From positions 1 through 64,000 of the forward strand of contig CAZEJB010000019.1 in the NCBI GenBank assembly GCA_964512635.1: a DNA stretch of 64,000 nucleotides. The letters run 5' to 3'. The notes under the pieces were generated by a model. That model made no database searches. It was not told where the DNA came from and saw only the letters and a program-made list of their open reading frames with translations. Positions 31,578 to 39,738 of the stretch are shown piece by piece. A program made the translations under genes and the position numbers. Numbering within the stretch: the first letter of the stretch is position 1; the number at the start of each line of letters is the position of its first letter. This stretch comes from JADZFO01 sp964512635 (lineage in GTDB: Bacteria; 4484-113; JAFGCY01).

Positions 31578-32223
31578 GCTCTTCCAGCCCCAGCAGGCCG
31601 CCGATCGTCTGCGCCAGCTCCGCTATGGGCTGTTCAGCGGGAATCTCCCGCAGCAGTCGGCGTTCGCGATAGTAGTCCAGTACAGGCACCGTCTGGTCGA
31701 AGTAAACTTCAAGGCGCCTGGCAAAAACCTCTTCAGTGTCGTCCGCGCGCTGCACCAGATTGCCAGCATCAAGGTCGCAGATCGAATCACTCTTCGGTGG
31801 TGCGCTGACGAGGTTGTAGATCGTCCCACACTTTTCGCACACGCGCCGATTGATCACGCGGCTCATCAGCTCACCGCGATCAAGGTTGAGATACAGGGCG
31901 TGGTCGAGGCGGCGCTGCAGATCGGACAGGCCCTCGCCCAGGACACGCGCCTGATCCAGGTTGCGGGGAAAGCCGTCAAACATGATCCGGCCCTCACCCA
32001 TTTGCAGGATGAACTTGCCGATCAGCGCGCGGATAATCTCAATCGGGACAAGTTCGCCGCGGTTAATGAAACCCGCGATCTGCAGGCCCAGCTCGGATCC
32101 GGTGGCCGCCTCTTCGCGAAGAACCCGCCCGGTATCAAAGTGGTAAAAGCCAAAGCGCTCGCGCAGAATGGCGGCCTGAGTGCCCTTACCGCTCGCCGGG
32201 GGTCCGAGAAGGACGATGATCAC
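31564..32223 (-). CDS. adk: Adenylate kinase
   Basis: Adk interconverts ATP + AMP and two ADP. The 219-residue protein starts with the P-loop MIIVLLGPPASGKGTQAAIL, has MFDGFPRNLDQA, and a long LID carrying CEKCG and later CDLD, the Cys3-Asp or Cys4-type zinc site typical of many bacterial Adk. So zinc binding is kept here, in contrast to S14 and L36 of the same operon. It lies 12 bases after secY. Confidence 0.96.
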   Translation of the reverse strand: MIIVLLGPPASGKGTQAAILRERFGFYHFDTGRVLREEAATGSELGLQIAGFINRGELVPIEIIRALIGKFILQMGEGRIMFDGFPRNLDQARVLGEGLSDLQRRLDHALYLNLDRGELMSRVINRRVCEKCGTIYNLVSAPPKSDSICDLDAGNLVQRADDTEEVFARRLEVYFDQTVPVLDYYRERRLLREIPAEQPIAELAQTIGGLLGLEEHAPA

Positions 32224-32235
32224 AGCTCACCTCGC

Positions 32236-33531
32236 CTACTTGGCGAAGCCGCTGTAATGCCGCATCACCATGTGCGCCTGCATCTGCTGAACCGTGTCGA
32301 GAGCAACACCGACCACGATCAGCAGGCTGGTGCCGCCGAGGTACAGGCTGGTGATCTGAACGCGGCTGATCGCCTCAACCAGCCAGGTGGCCAGGGTCGG
32401 CAGAATCGCGATCAATCCCAGGAAGACACCGCCGAAGAGAGTCACGCGGTGGAGGACCTTATCGAGGAACTCGAAGGTCGGCTTGCCCGGACGGATACCG
32501 GGAATGAAACCGTTGTTCTTCTTCAGGTTGTCGGCTACATCCTGGGTCTGGAAGGTCACCGCCGTATATACGAAGGTGAAGAGCAGTACAAGCGTGAACT
32601 CCACCAGCACATACCAGAAGCTGCCGGAGAACTGCGACCAGACGCGCTGGAGATCCGTAAGCTGCGGGAAGAAGCCCAGGATTGTCGATGGCACCATCAG
32701 CACTGAGACCGCGAAGATGATCGGGATAACGCCGGCCTGGGCAATCTTGATCGGCAGGTAGGTGCTCTGGCCGCCATAGACGCGCTTGCCGATCTGACGG
32801 CGGGCGTACTGGATCGGGATGCGGCGGGCTGCCAGCTGCACGTAGACAATTGCGGCAATGACAAGCACGGTCAGGGCGCCGAAGATCAGCAGGGCGATGA
32901 AACGAGACTGCTGGAATTGCGCCTGGTTGAACTCCTGCAGGAGCTGCGCCGGGATACCGGCGATGATGCCCATCTGGATGATCAGTGAGGAGCCGTTACC
33001 GACACCCTTCTGATTGATTTCATCGGCGAGCCACATCAGGAAGCAGGTACCGCCAACCACCGCAAACAGACCGGTGATCACAGGCAACGTGAAGACTGAG
33101 GTGCCCTGGTGGATTGCGATCATCAGACCGCCACCCTGCACGAAGGCCAGCACGATGGCCAGATAGCGGGTCCACTTGCTGACGCGCTTGCGGCCCTCTT
33201 CGCCTTCCTGCTGGATCTCCTTCAGGCGCGGATCAATCGCGACCAGGAGCTGCATCATGATGGAGGCGTTGATATAGGGCATGATGCCCAGGGCGAAGAT
33301 CGACAGCTTGCGCAGCGCTCCGCCCGAGATCACGTCCATGAAGTTGAACATCGCTCCGGAGCCGCTGTTCTGGAAGAACTGCTGCACCAGGTTGGGGTCA
33401 ACGCCCGGGGCCGGGATGTGAGTGCCGATGACGAAGATCAGCAGCGCAAAGAGCACGAAGTAGAGCCTCTGCTTGAGACCTTCCACGCTCCACGCCTGGA
33501 CCATCGTTGCCGGATTGGCGCTAACACTCAT
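32236..33531 (-). CDS. secY: Preprotein translocase channel SecY
   Basis: SecY is the membrane pore for protein export and insertion. The 431-residue product has about ten membrane segments, the family opening (LKQRLYFVLFALLIFVIGTH with IPAPGVD), the SGGALRKLSIFALGIMPYI plug and pore region, and the IPGIRPGKPT cytoplasmic loop that meets the ribosome and SecA. Length is normal. It starts two bases after the rplO stop. Confidence 0.97.
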   Translation of the reverse strand: MSVSANPATMVQAWSVEGLKQRLYFVLFALLIFVIGTHIPAPGVDPNLVQQFFQNSGSGAMFNFMDVISGGALRKLSIFALGIMPYINASIMMQLLVAIDPRLKEIQQEGEEGRKRVSKWTRYLAIVLAFVQGGGLMIAIHQGTSVFTLPVITGLFAVVGGTCFLMWLADEINQKGVGNGSSLIIQMGIIAGIPAQLLQEFNQAQFQQSRFIALLIFGALTVLVIAAIVYVQLAARRIPIQYARRQIGKRVYGGQSTYLPIKIAQAGVIPIIFAVSVLMVPSTILGFFPQLTDLQRVWSQFSGSFWYVLVEFTLVLLFTFVYTAVTFQTQDVADNLKKNNGFIPGIRPGKPTFEFLDKVLHRVTLFGGVFLGLIAILPTLATWLVEAISRVQITSLYLGGTSLLIVVGVALDTVQQMQAHMVMRHYSGFAK

Positions 33532-33533
33532 GC

Positions 33534-33983
33534 CTAAATTACCTCGCAGGTACCGCCGGCCTTCTCCACGGCTTCCTTGGCCTTGTGGCTGAAGGCATGC
33601 AGCTTAAAGTGCAGCTTCTTGTCGACGCCGCCGTCGCCCAGCAGCTTCACGGCCAGGCCGCGCAGCTTCTTGGGAAGCAGGCTCTTGCTTTCAAGATACA
33701 GCAGGTCGATTGTAGTACCTGCCTCCGCCTCAGCCAGGTCACGCAGGTTCACAGCGTGATAGTAGATCTTGCGGTGGTTCTTGAAGCCGCCCAGCTTGGG
33801 CAGGTGGCGCACCATCGGCTGCTGACCGCCTTCGAAGCGCGGCTTAATAAAGTTGCCAGTGCGCGAACCGGCGCCCTTGTGGCCACGGCCGGCAGTCTTA
33901 CCCTGGCCGGCGGCAATGCCGCGGCCGATGCGCTTGCGCTCGGCCACGTTGCTGGGATGCTGATTGATCTCGATGACTGCCAT
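33534..33983 (-). CDS. rplO: 50S ribosomal protein L15
   Basis: The 149-residue protein has the L15 pattern: RKRIGRGIAAGQGKTAGRGH, KGAGSRTG, FEGGQQPMVRHLPKLGGF and a C-terminal KAFS-like HAFSHKAKEAVEKAGG. It follows rpsE by three bases with no rpmD (L30) between, although L30 normally lies exactly here. Its ribosome binding site lies inside the last codons of rpsE (GGAGGCGAGGAG). Confidence 0.96.
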   Translation of the reverse strand: MAVIEINQHPSNVAERKRIGRGIAAGQGKTAGRGHKGAGSRTGNFIKPRFEGGQQPMVRHLPKLGGFKNHRKIYYHAVNLRDLAEAEAGTTIDLLYLESKSLLPKKLRGLAVKLLGDGGVDKKLHFKLHAFSHKAKEAVEKAGGTCEVI

Positions 33984-33986
33984 CGT

Positions 33987-34634
33987 TTACTCCTCGCCTC
34001 CGGCCTCAGTCGCAGGAGCGCCGGGCAGCTCGGCCTCAGGCTCGCTGGTCTCGATCGCGGCCAGGGCCTCTTCAGCCTTGCCACGGCGGACATCGGCAAT
34101 AAAGCGTCCGGCGGCATCCATCTTCTCACCGCTGCGGACGCGCAGCAGGAAGTCCGGTCCGCTCATCTTGCGCAGGGCCTCAAAGGTCACCTTGGCGCAG
34201 TTGATCGGACGGTTGGAACCGTGGAACTTGGCCGAAACATCTTCATAGCCCGCCAGGTGCAGGATGGCGCGGGCCGGGCCGCCGGCAATAATGCCGTGAC
34301 CCTTCTTGGCCGGACGCATGGTGATCGTGCTGGCGCAGGCGTGTGTCTGAATCTCGTAAGGAATGGTGCTGCCGCGCTTGGAAACGGTGATCATCTGGCG
34401 CTTGGCATCGTCGACGGCCTTGCGGATCGCTTCCACAACTTCCATCGCCTTGCCATAGCCGAGGCCCACGCGGTTCTTCTTGTCGCCGACCGCCACCAGG
34501 GCAGTGAACTTGAAGTTGCGTCCGCCCTTGACCACCTTGGCCACACGGTTGATATAGATCACCGACTCCTCAAACTCCTGCGGTTCCTGCTGGAAGTCGC
34601 GGGGGGGACGGCTGTCGCTTCGCATTCTGCCCAT
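33987..34634 (-). CDS. rpsE: 30S ribosomal protein S5 with acidic tail
   Basis: S5 helps decoding accuracy and mRNA unwinding at the entry channel. The start ATG 34634 gives 215 residues; the open frame beyond it lies in rplR. Motifs VIYINRVAKVVKGGRNFKF, VGLGYGKAMEVVEAIRKAV and GPARAILHLAGYEDVSAK are intact. A tail of about 45 residues follows the usual end, finishing EAGGEE. The tail codons contain the ribosome binding site of rplO, which may explain their conservation (compare the rplD tail). Confidence 0.96.
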   Translation of the reverse strand: MGRMRSDSRPPRDFQQEPQEFEESVIYINRVAKVVKGGRNFKFTALVAVGDKKNRVGLGYGKAMEVVEAIRKAVDDAKRQMITVSKRGSTIPYEIQTHACASTITMRPAKKGHGIIAGGPARAILHLAGYEDVSAKFHGSNRPINCAKVTFEALRKMSGPDFLLRVRSGEKMDAAGRFIADVRRGKAEEALAAIETSEPEAELPGAPATEAGGEE

Positions 34635-34635
34635 A

Positions 34636-35001
34636 TTAGAACTCCAGCCCGGCTTCACGGGCGCTGTCGGCCAGCGCCTTGACGCAGCCGTGGTACTTAT
34701 ATCCACCGCGGTCGAAGACCACCTTGCTGACACCGGCGGCCTTGGCCGCCGCGGCGATGGCGCCGCCAACCAGCTTCGCCTTCTCCATGGCGGGCTTGCC
34801 CGCACCTTCGGCCTTCAGACTGGCCTGCAGAGTGTTAGCCGAAGCCAGGGTCTTCCCGGTCGTGTCGTCAATAACCTGCGCGTACATATGCAGGCAGCTG
34901 CGGAAGATCGCCAGACGCGGGCGCTCGCCCGTACCGTTGACGCCCTTGCGCAGACGCGCATGGCGCAGCACCGTCATGTCGCGGCGTGACCTGTTTGCCA
35001 T
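34636..35001 (-). CDS. rplR: 50S ribosomal protein L18
   Basis: L18 binds 5S rRNA with L5. The 121-residue protein has MTVLRHARLRKGVNGTGERP, LAIFRSCLHMYAQVIDDTTG and FDRGGYKYHGCVKALADSAR, all typical. Its start overlaps the rplF stop by one base (TAATG). Confidence 0.96.
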   Translation of the reverse strand: MANRSRRDMTVLRHARLRKGVNGTGERPRLAIFRSCLHMYAQVIDDTTGKTLASANTLQASLKAEGAGKPAMEKAKLVGGAIAAAAKAAGVSKVVFDRGGYKYHGCVKALADSAREAGLEF

Positions 35002-35537
35002 TACTTAGCTCCCGCCTTGCCAGCCTTGCGGCGGACGAACTCTCCGCGGTAGCGGATGCCCTTACCCTTATAGGGCTCGACCTTGCGGACCCGGCGGATC
35101 GTCGCGGCGATAAAGCCGACGACCTGCTTGTCGATGCCCTTGACCTCACAGTTGCTGCCCTTGATCTCACAGGTGACATCTTCGGGCAGGTCAATCGTGA
35201 CGGTATGCGAATAACCCATGTTGAGTACAACCTGGCGGCCGCGGACTTCCCACTTGTAGCCGGTACCTTCAAGCTCCAATACCTTGCTGAAGCCCTGGGT
35301 TACGCCGACGATCAGGTTGTTTACCAGCGCGCGGGCCAGACCGTGGTCGGCACGCTGCTGGGGCCGGTCGCCATCGCGCGAGAAGCGCAGGATGCCGTCT
35401 TCAAGCGTGTAGGTGACGCTGGCCGGGATCACCGTGCTCAGGCTGCCCAGGGGGCCCTTGGCACTGAAGGTGACGCCGTCAGTCTTCAGCTCCACGCCGG
35501 CCGGGACTTGAATCAGTTTGTTGCCTACTCGTGACAT
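35001..35537 (-). CDS. rplF: 50S ribosomal protein L6
   Basis: L6 sits near the sarcin-ricin loop where factors bind. The 178-residue product shows MSRVGNKLIQVPAGVE, KGPLG, ELEGTGYKWEVRGRQVVLNM with GYSH, and the C-terminal KVEPYKGKGIRYRGEFVRRK. Both L6 half-domains are complete. It starts nine bases after rpsH. Confidence 0.97.
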   Translation of the reverse strand: MSRVGNKLIQVPAGVELKTDGVTFSAKGPLGSLSTVIPASVTYTLEDGILRFSRDGDRPQQRADHGLARALVNNLIVGVTQGFSKVLELEGTGYKWEVRGRQVVLNMGYSHTVTIDLPEDVTCEIKGSNCEVKGIDKQVVGFIAATIRRVRKVEPYKGKGIRYRGEFVRRKAGKAGAK

Positions 35538-35546
35538 GACGCTCTC

Positions 35547-35966
35547 CTACCAGACCTTCACGAGCAGTTCGCCGCCAACGTTCTCGTTGCGCGCCTGCTT
35601 GTCAGAGATAACACCCCGGCTGGTCGACAGAATGCTGATGCCCAGGCCACCGCGCACGCGAGGCAGCTCACCGCGGCCGACATAGACACGGCGGCCGGGG
35701 CTGCTGATACGCTGCAGCTGCGTGATCGGGCTGACCGTCCGCAGGCTGTCGGCGTAACGCAGGTTGACCTTGATGTTCTTGATCTTGGTGCCCTTGTGGT
35801 TCGCGGACTCGACCTGCTCGTAGCCGTCGATGAAGCCCTCCGCCACAAGAATCTTGCAGATTTCGGCCTTCAGACGGCTGTATGGCGCCTCCACGGTGGC
35901 CTTGCGGCTGTGGACGCCGTTACGGATTACAGTGATGAAGTCGGCGATGGGATCGCTTACGCTCAT
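35547..35966 (-). CDS. rpsH: 30S ribosomal protein S8
   Basis: S8 is a primary 16S rRNA binder, and in Escherichia coli represses the spc operon by binding its mRNA. The start ATG 35966 (MSVSDPIADFITVIRNG) gives 139 residues. The motifs SPGRRVYVGRGELPRVRGGL, GISILSTSRGVISDKQAR and GGELLVKVW are intact. Upstream codons to 35984 overlap the rpsN stop and are excluded. Confidence 0.97.
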   Translation of the reverse strand: MSVSDPIADFITVIRNGVHSRKATVEAPYSRLKAEICKILVAEGFIDGYEQVESANHKGTKIKNIKVNLRYADSLRTVSPITQLQRISSPGRRVYVGRGELPRVRGGLGISILSTSRGVISDKQARNENVGGELLVKVW

Positions 35967-35977
35967 TACAATCTCTC

Positions 35978-36163
35978 CTACCAACTACTCTTGGTCACGC
36001 CGGGGATGAGACCCTTCAGGGCCAGCTCACGGAACTGGTTACGACAGATCTTGAAGATCCGCATGTAACCACGGGGCCGGCCGGTCAGTTCGCAGCGGTT
36101 GTGCTCACGGACCTTGAACTTGGCTCCTCGCTTCCAGGCAGCAACTTTGCTTGTCTTAGCCAT
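35978..36163 (-). CDS. rpsN: 30S ribosomal protein S14, short form with half zinc site
   Basis: S14 lies in the 30S head. The product is 61 residues, the length of zinc-type S14, whose pattern is two C-x2-C pairs. Here the first pair reads CELT and the second CRNQ, so Cys24 and Cys40 remain and their partners are Thr and Gln. The core RCELTGRPRGYMRIF resembles the long zinc-free form (family: RCxLTGRP), which is about 100 residues. This protein therefore combines the short length with a zinc-free-type core. It ends GLIPGVTKSSW as expected. Confidence 0.94.
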   Translation of the reverse strand: MAKTSKVAAWKRGAKFKVREHNRCELTGRPRGYMRIFKICRNQFRELALKGLIPGVTKSSW

Positions 36164-36181
36164 GTCTGCTATTCCCTCGCC

Positions 36182-36757
36182 TTAGGCCACCTTGGCCATT
36201 GACTCATAGTCGTTGAACGGCATACCCAGGAGCTGCAGCAGCTGCGCCGCCTCCAGGTTGGACTGGGCCGTTGTCACGATTGTGATCTGCATACCTTTCA
36301 GGAAGACCACCTCATCGAAGATGATCTCCGGGAAGACCAGCTGGTCCTTCAGGCCGAGGTTGTAATTGCCGCGGCCGTCGAAGTTCTTCACGCTGAAGCC
36401 CTGGAAGTCGCGGATACGGGGCATGGTCACGCTGAACAGCTTGTCCAGGAAATGCCACATCCGCATCCCGCGCAGGGTCACCATCGCGCCGATCTTCATA
36501 CCCTGGCGGATCTTGAAGTTGCTGATGCTCTTGCGCGCCTTGGTCACCACCGGCTTCTGGCCGGCGATGGTGGCCAGCGTGGAGACAGCATTTTCGACGG
36601 CCTTGGGGTTGTCGCGGCCTTCGCCGACGCCAACATTGATGATCACCTTGGTCACACGCGGGACCATCATCATGTTCTTGTAGCCGCGCTCGGTCAGCAG
36701 CTTCTGCCGCACCTCAGCGTCGTAGCGTTCTTTCAGTCTGCTCGCCAGAATAGCCAT
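36182..36757 (-). CDS. rplE: 50S ribosomal protein L5
   Basis: L5 binds 5S rRNA and contacts the 30S head. The 191-residue protein has LTERGYKNMMMVPRVTKVII, VGVGEGRDNPK, KPVVTKARKSISNFKIRQGM, and FSVKNFDGRGNYNLGLKDQL with FPEI. Length and motifs are normal. It lies 18 bases before rpsN and 17 bases after rplX. Confidence 0.97.
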   Translation of the reverse strand: MAILASRLKERYDAEVRQKLLTERGYKNMMMVPRVTKVIINVGVGEGRDNPKAVENAVSTLATIAGQKPVVTKARKSISNFKIRQGMKIGAMVTLRGMRMWHFLDKLFSVTMPRIRDFQGFSVKNFDGRGNYNLGLKDQLVFPEIIFDEVVFLKGMQITIVTTAQSNLEAAQLLQLLGMPFNDYESMAKVA

Positions 36758-36774
36758 GTCTGTTCCTTAGCCCC

Positions 36775-37146
36775 TTACTGCTTGCTGTCGATGAGCTGAC
36801 CGCTGCGCTTGGCATAGCGCAGGTGCTCGTCGCCAACTTCCTTGCGACCGACCCGGGTCGGACGGTTGCTGCTCTTGTCGACCACCATCACGTTGCTGAT
36901 ATGCACCGGCATCGCGATGGTGATGATGGCGCTGGTCTCGCCGGGGCGGCGCGCCTTCTGATGCTTCTTGTACTCGTTAATGTGCTCGATGATGGCGGTC
37001 CACTTCTTGGCGTTGACCGACACGACCTTGCCGCGGCGGCCGCGGTCCTTGCCGCAGATCACCAGCACTTCGTCACCCTTGCGCAGCTTCGGGCGGGTGC
37101 CCTCCTGCTGGCCGAGCGACGCGCGCTTCCAGCCCTTCAGCCTCAT
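36775..37146 (-). CDS. rplX: 50S ribosomal protein L24
   Basis: L24 starts 50S assembly. The 123-residue product contains the KOW motif (LRKGDEVLVICGKDRGRRGK, with VVSV) and HINEYKKHQKARRPGE. The N-terminal about 20 residues (MRLKGWKRASLGQQEGTRPK) are an extension over the Escherichia coli protein. Its start overlaps the rplN stop by one base. Confidence 0.95.
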   Translation of the reverse strand: MRLKGWKRASLGQQEGTRPKLRKGDEVLVICGKDRGRRGKVVSVNAKKWTAIIEHINEYKKHQKARRPGETSAIITIAMPVHISNVMVVDKSSNRPTRVGRKEVGDEHLRYAKRSGQLIDSKQ

Positions 37147-37517
37147 TACAGCACCTCCGGGGCGAGTGAAATGATCTTCATGAAGCCCTTCTCACGGAGC
37201 TCACGGGCGACCGGGCCGAACACGCGGGTGCCGATCGGGTTCAGCGTGTTCATGTCGATCAGCACCGCGGCATTGTCGTCAAAGATCACCGTGGTGCCGT
37301 CCTGGCGCTGGATCGGAAAGCGCTGACGCACAACCACCGCCTTGACGACCTGGCCCTTCTTGGCGGTGCCGCGGGGCGTCGCCTGCTTGACCGCGCCGAC
37401 GATGATGTCGCCAACCTCGGCGGTCTTCTTCGTGCTGCGGCCGAGGATACGGATGACAAGGATCTCCTTGGCGCCCGTATTGTCCGCGACCACGCAACGT
37501 GTTTCCTGCTGAATCAT
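37146..37517 (-). CDS. rplN: 50S ribosomal protein L14
   Basis: L14 forms an intersubunit bridge. The 123-residue protein has the full family pattern: MIQQETRCVVADNTGAKEIL, GDIIVGAVKQATPRGTAKKG, VVVRQRFPIQRQDGTTVIFD, NAAVLIDMN and GTRVFGPVARELREKGFMKI. It follows rpsQ by 20 bases. Confidence 0.98.
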   Translation of the reverse strand: MIQQETRCVVADNTGAKEILVIRILGRSTKKTAEVGDIIVGAVKQATPRGTAKKGQVVKAVVVRQRFPIQRQDGTTVIFDDNAAVLIDMNTLNPIGTRVFGPVARELREKGFMKIISLAPEVL

Positions 37518-37537
37518 CGAGTGCTCCCTGGCCTCTC

Positions 37538-37915
37538 TTAGTTGCCGCTTCCGGCACTGGAGTCGCTGCTCGGCACCGCGCCATCGGCGCCCACCGTCAC
37601 ATCGGCCTCACCTGACAACTGGGTCAGGTGCGCCTGCATCGTGGCGGCGTTCTTGGTAACCGGGCCGTGGCCCGGCGCCTGCCGCACGATTTCGATCATG
37701 GCCCACTTCTTGTGCCGGCTCAGAGGGCGGCTCTCCTCGATACGCACCAGATCGCCAAGCTGCGCGCTCTGGGCCTCATCATGCGCCATATAGCGCTTCT
37801 TGATGCGGATGAACTTCTTGTACAGCGGGTGCTGCTTGATCCGGGTGACTTCCACCACGATCGTCTTGGTCATCTTGTCCGAGACAACGATGCCGGTCTT
37901 CTGCTTGCGTGGCAT
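37538..37915 (-). CDS. rpsQ: 30S ribosomal protein S17 with C-terminal extension
   Basis: S17 is an early 16S rRNA binder. The first about 85 residues are typical (RKQKTGIVVSDKMTKTIVVE, HPLYKKFIRIKKRYMAHDEA, GDLVRIEESRPLSRHKKWAM). About 40 further residues, low-complexity Ala/Ser/Gly/Asp rich (ADVTVGADGAVPSSDSSAGS), extend the protein to 125. Extended S17 occurs in several phyla. Its start overlaps rpmC by one base (TAATG). Confidence 0.96.
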   Translation of the reverse strand: MPRKQKTGIVVSDKMTKTIVVEVTRIKQHPLYKKFIRIKKRYMAHDEAQSAQLGDLVRIEESRPLSRHKKWAMIEIVRQAPGHGPVTKNAATMQAHLTQLSGEADVTVGADGAVPSSDSSAGSGN

Positions 37916-38163
37916 TAGCCCTGCCCTCCATCGCGCCCTGCGGCGCCCTGCTCAGCCTCAATCTGGCGCTGGCGCAGCAGCGTCAGCACGACCGCCAGCT
38001 TGCGCTTGGTCTCGGGCAGCAGGCGGTAGTTGACCAGGCGGCCGGTGGCACGCTCGAAACGGTTCTCGAACTGCTTGCCCTTAAGCTCGCCCACCAGGTC
38101 GCGAAGCTCACTGTCGCTCTTGCCCTGGATGCTCTTCAGATACTTGTGTGTGCTCTGGCTCAT
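37915..38163 (-). CDS. rpmC: 50S ribosomal protein L29
   Basis: L29 lies at the tunnel exit and helps bind trigger factor and SRP. The 82-residue protein is mainly helical and has the family pattern SDSELRDLVGELKGKQFENR, FERATGRL and the second helix ETKRKLAVVLTLLRQRQIEA. A Gly-rich tail (GAAGRDGGQG) follows. Gene order rplP-rpmC-rpsQ supports the call. Confidence 0.94.
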   Translation of the reverse strand: MSQSTHKYLKSIQGKSDSELRDLVGELKGKQFENRFERATGRLVNYRLLPETKRKLAVVLTLLRQRQIEAEQGAAGRDGGQG

Positions 38164-38178
38164 AACTTTCTCCGCGGC

Positions 38179-38595
38179 CTAAAGCTCGCTGGCCTCCTCA
38201 ATGCGCCAGGTGACCGGCAGCTTGTGGCCGGCGCGGGTCAGGGCCATCTTGCAGACCTCGGCGCCCAGGGCGCACTCGACCTCAAAGAGGATCTGGCCCG
38301 GCTTGATCACCGCGACGTAGCCCTCGACGTTACCCTTACCGGAACCCTGACGGGTCTCGGCCGGCTTCTTCGTGTAAGGCTTGTCCGGGAAGATCCGGAT
38401 ATAGGTTCGTCCGTACTTCTTCACCACACGGTTGATGGCGATACGGGCCGACTCAATCTGGTTGGCGGTGATCCAGGCCGCCTCGAGGGTCTGCAGGCCA
38501 AACTGGCCGTACAGCACCACGTTGTTGTGGTAGGCCTTGCCCTTGCGGCGTCCGCGATGCGGACGGCGATACCTTACGCGACTCGGGGTAAGCAT
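38179..38595 (-). CDS. rplP: 50S ribosomal protein L16
   Basis: L16 organises the A-site region of the 50S subunit. The 138-residue protein has MLTPSRVRYRRPHRGRRKGK, FGLQTLEAAWITANQIESAR, RIFPDKPYTKKPAETRQGSG and KGNVEGYVAVIKPGQILFEV. All are typical. It starts directly after the rpsC stop (38596) with no spacer. Confidence 0.97.
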   Translation of the reverse strand: MLTPSRVRYRRPHRGRRKGKAYHNNVVLYGQFGLQTLEAAWITANQIESARIAINRVVKKYGRTYIRIFPDKPYTKKPAETRQGSGKGNVEGYVAVIKPGQILFEVECALGAEVCKMALTRAGHKLPVTWRIEEASEL

Positions 38596-39255
38596 TTACG
38601 CGGCCTCCTTGCGGGCACGGCGCGGAATAACATCGCCCGTGTAGATCCAGACCTTGACGCCGATGGCGCCGTAAATGGTGCGGGCCACGCCCTGGCTGTA
38701 GTCGATCTTCGCGCGCAGCGTGTGCAGGGGGATGCGGCCCTTGATCTGCCACTCGGTGCGGCTCATTTCGGCGCCGTTGAGGCGGCCGGCGACCATCAGC
38801 TTGACGCCCTTGGCCCCCGCCTGCAGGCAGCGCTTCATCGTCTGGCGCAGCACGCGGCGGAAGTTGACGCGCTTCTCGATCTGCTGGGCGACGTTCTGCA
38901 TCACCACTTCGGCAGCCAGATCGGGCTTGGTCTCTTCAAAGAAGTCGATATGGATGTCTTTCGCGGTCTTGACCAGGCGGCTCAGGCGGGCCTTCAGCTC
39001 TTCACGGCGCGCGCCGCCCTTGCCCACTGCGATACCCAGACGGGTGACATAGCAGTTGATGATCAGCTTGCCCACGTAGCGCTGGATGTGGATCCGGCTG
39101 CACTGAGCGCTCGCCAGTTCCTTGTCCAGGAACTTGCGGATCTTGATGTCCTCAACCAGGTAGGTGCCGAAACCTTTCGGGTCGGCGTACCAAGTGGAGT
39201 CCCAGCTTTCCAGGATGCCCAGCCTAAAGCCCTTCGGATGCGTTTTCTGTCCCAC
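38596..39255 (-). CDS. rpsC: 30S ribosomal protein S3
   Basis: S3 lines the mRNA entry channel and has helicase activity with S4 and S5. The 219-residue product begins MGQKTHPKGFRLGILESWDS and contains a KH domain (IAVGKGGARREELKARLSRL) and the C-terminal GRLNGAEMSRTEWQIKGRIP followed by TLRAKIDYSQGVARTIYGAI. Length is normal. Confidence 0.97.
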   Translation of the reverse strand: MGQKTHPKGFRLGILESWDSTWYADPKGFGTYLVEDIKIRKFLDKELASAQCSRIHIQRYVGKLIINCYVTRLGIAVGKGGARREELKARLSRLVKTAKDIHIDFFEETKPDLAAEVVMQNVAQQIEKRVNFRRVLRQTMKRCLQAGAKGVKLMVAGRLNGAEMSRTEWQIKGRIPLHTLRAKIDYSQGVARTIYGAIGVKVWIYTGDVIPRRARKEAA

Positions 39256-39276
39256 TGATCCTCTCCTTGCCTCGTC

Positions 39277-39738
39277 CTAACCTGCGGCCTCAGCCTTCTT
39301 GCGGCTGCGGGGCGTCTTGGTGGCCGGGGCGCTGTCGCCGCCGGACTTGCTGCTGGCCTTGGCCACGGTGCTCGCGGCCAGGCGCTCCTGCGACCGGGCC
39401 AGGCTGGTCTGGAGATCCAGCACCACCGTCACATGGCAGCTGCGCTTGACTACGCGGTAAGCCCGGCCGCGGGCCTGAGGCTTGATACGCTTGAGGACGT
39501 GGCCCTGGTCGACAATGACGTTGGCCACTTCCAGATTGCGGCGGTCCAGCTGATGGTTGTGCTCGGCATTGGCCGCGGCGCTGCGCACCAGCTTGGCCAG
39601 CGCCTGGCAGACCGGGCTGCTCTGCAGGTCAAGAATAGCCAGCGCCTTGTCCACCGGCTGACCCTTGACCGTGCCGGCGAAGCGGCGCGCCTTGAGCGCC
39701 GGTACGCCGAGATCTGTAAGGCGAGCGGTGACTTTCAC
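39277..39738 (-). CDS. rplV: 50S ribosomal protein L22
   Basis: L22 lines the peptide exit tunnel with its long hairpin. The 153-residue protein starts at GTG 39738, overlapping the rpsS stop as GTGA. It shows KARRFAGTVKGQPVDKALAI, LVRSAAANAEHN and RIKPQARGRAYRVVKRSCHV, the hairpin. An extension of about 40 residues rich in Ala, Ser and Lys follows (ATKTPRSRKKAEAAG end). Confidence 0.95.
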   Translation of the reverse strand: MKVTARLTDLGVPALKARRFAGTVKGQPVDKALAILDLQSSPVCQALAKLVRSAAANAEHNHQLDRRNLEVANVIVDQGHVLKRIKPQARGRAYRVVKRSCHVTVVLDLQTSLARSQERLAASTVAKASSKSGGDSAPATKTPRSRKKAEAAG

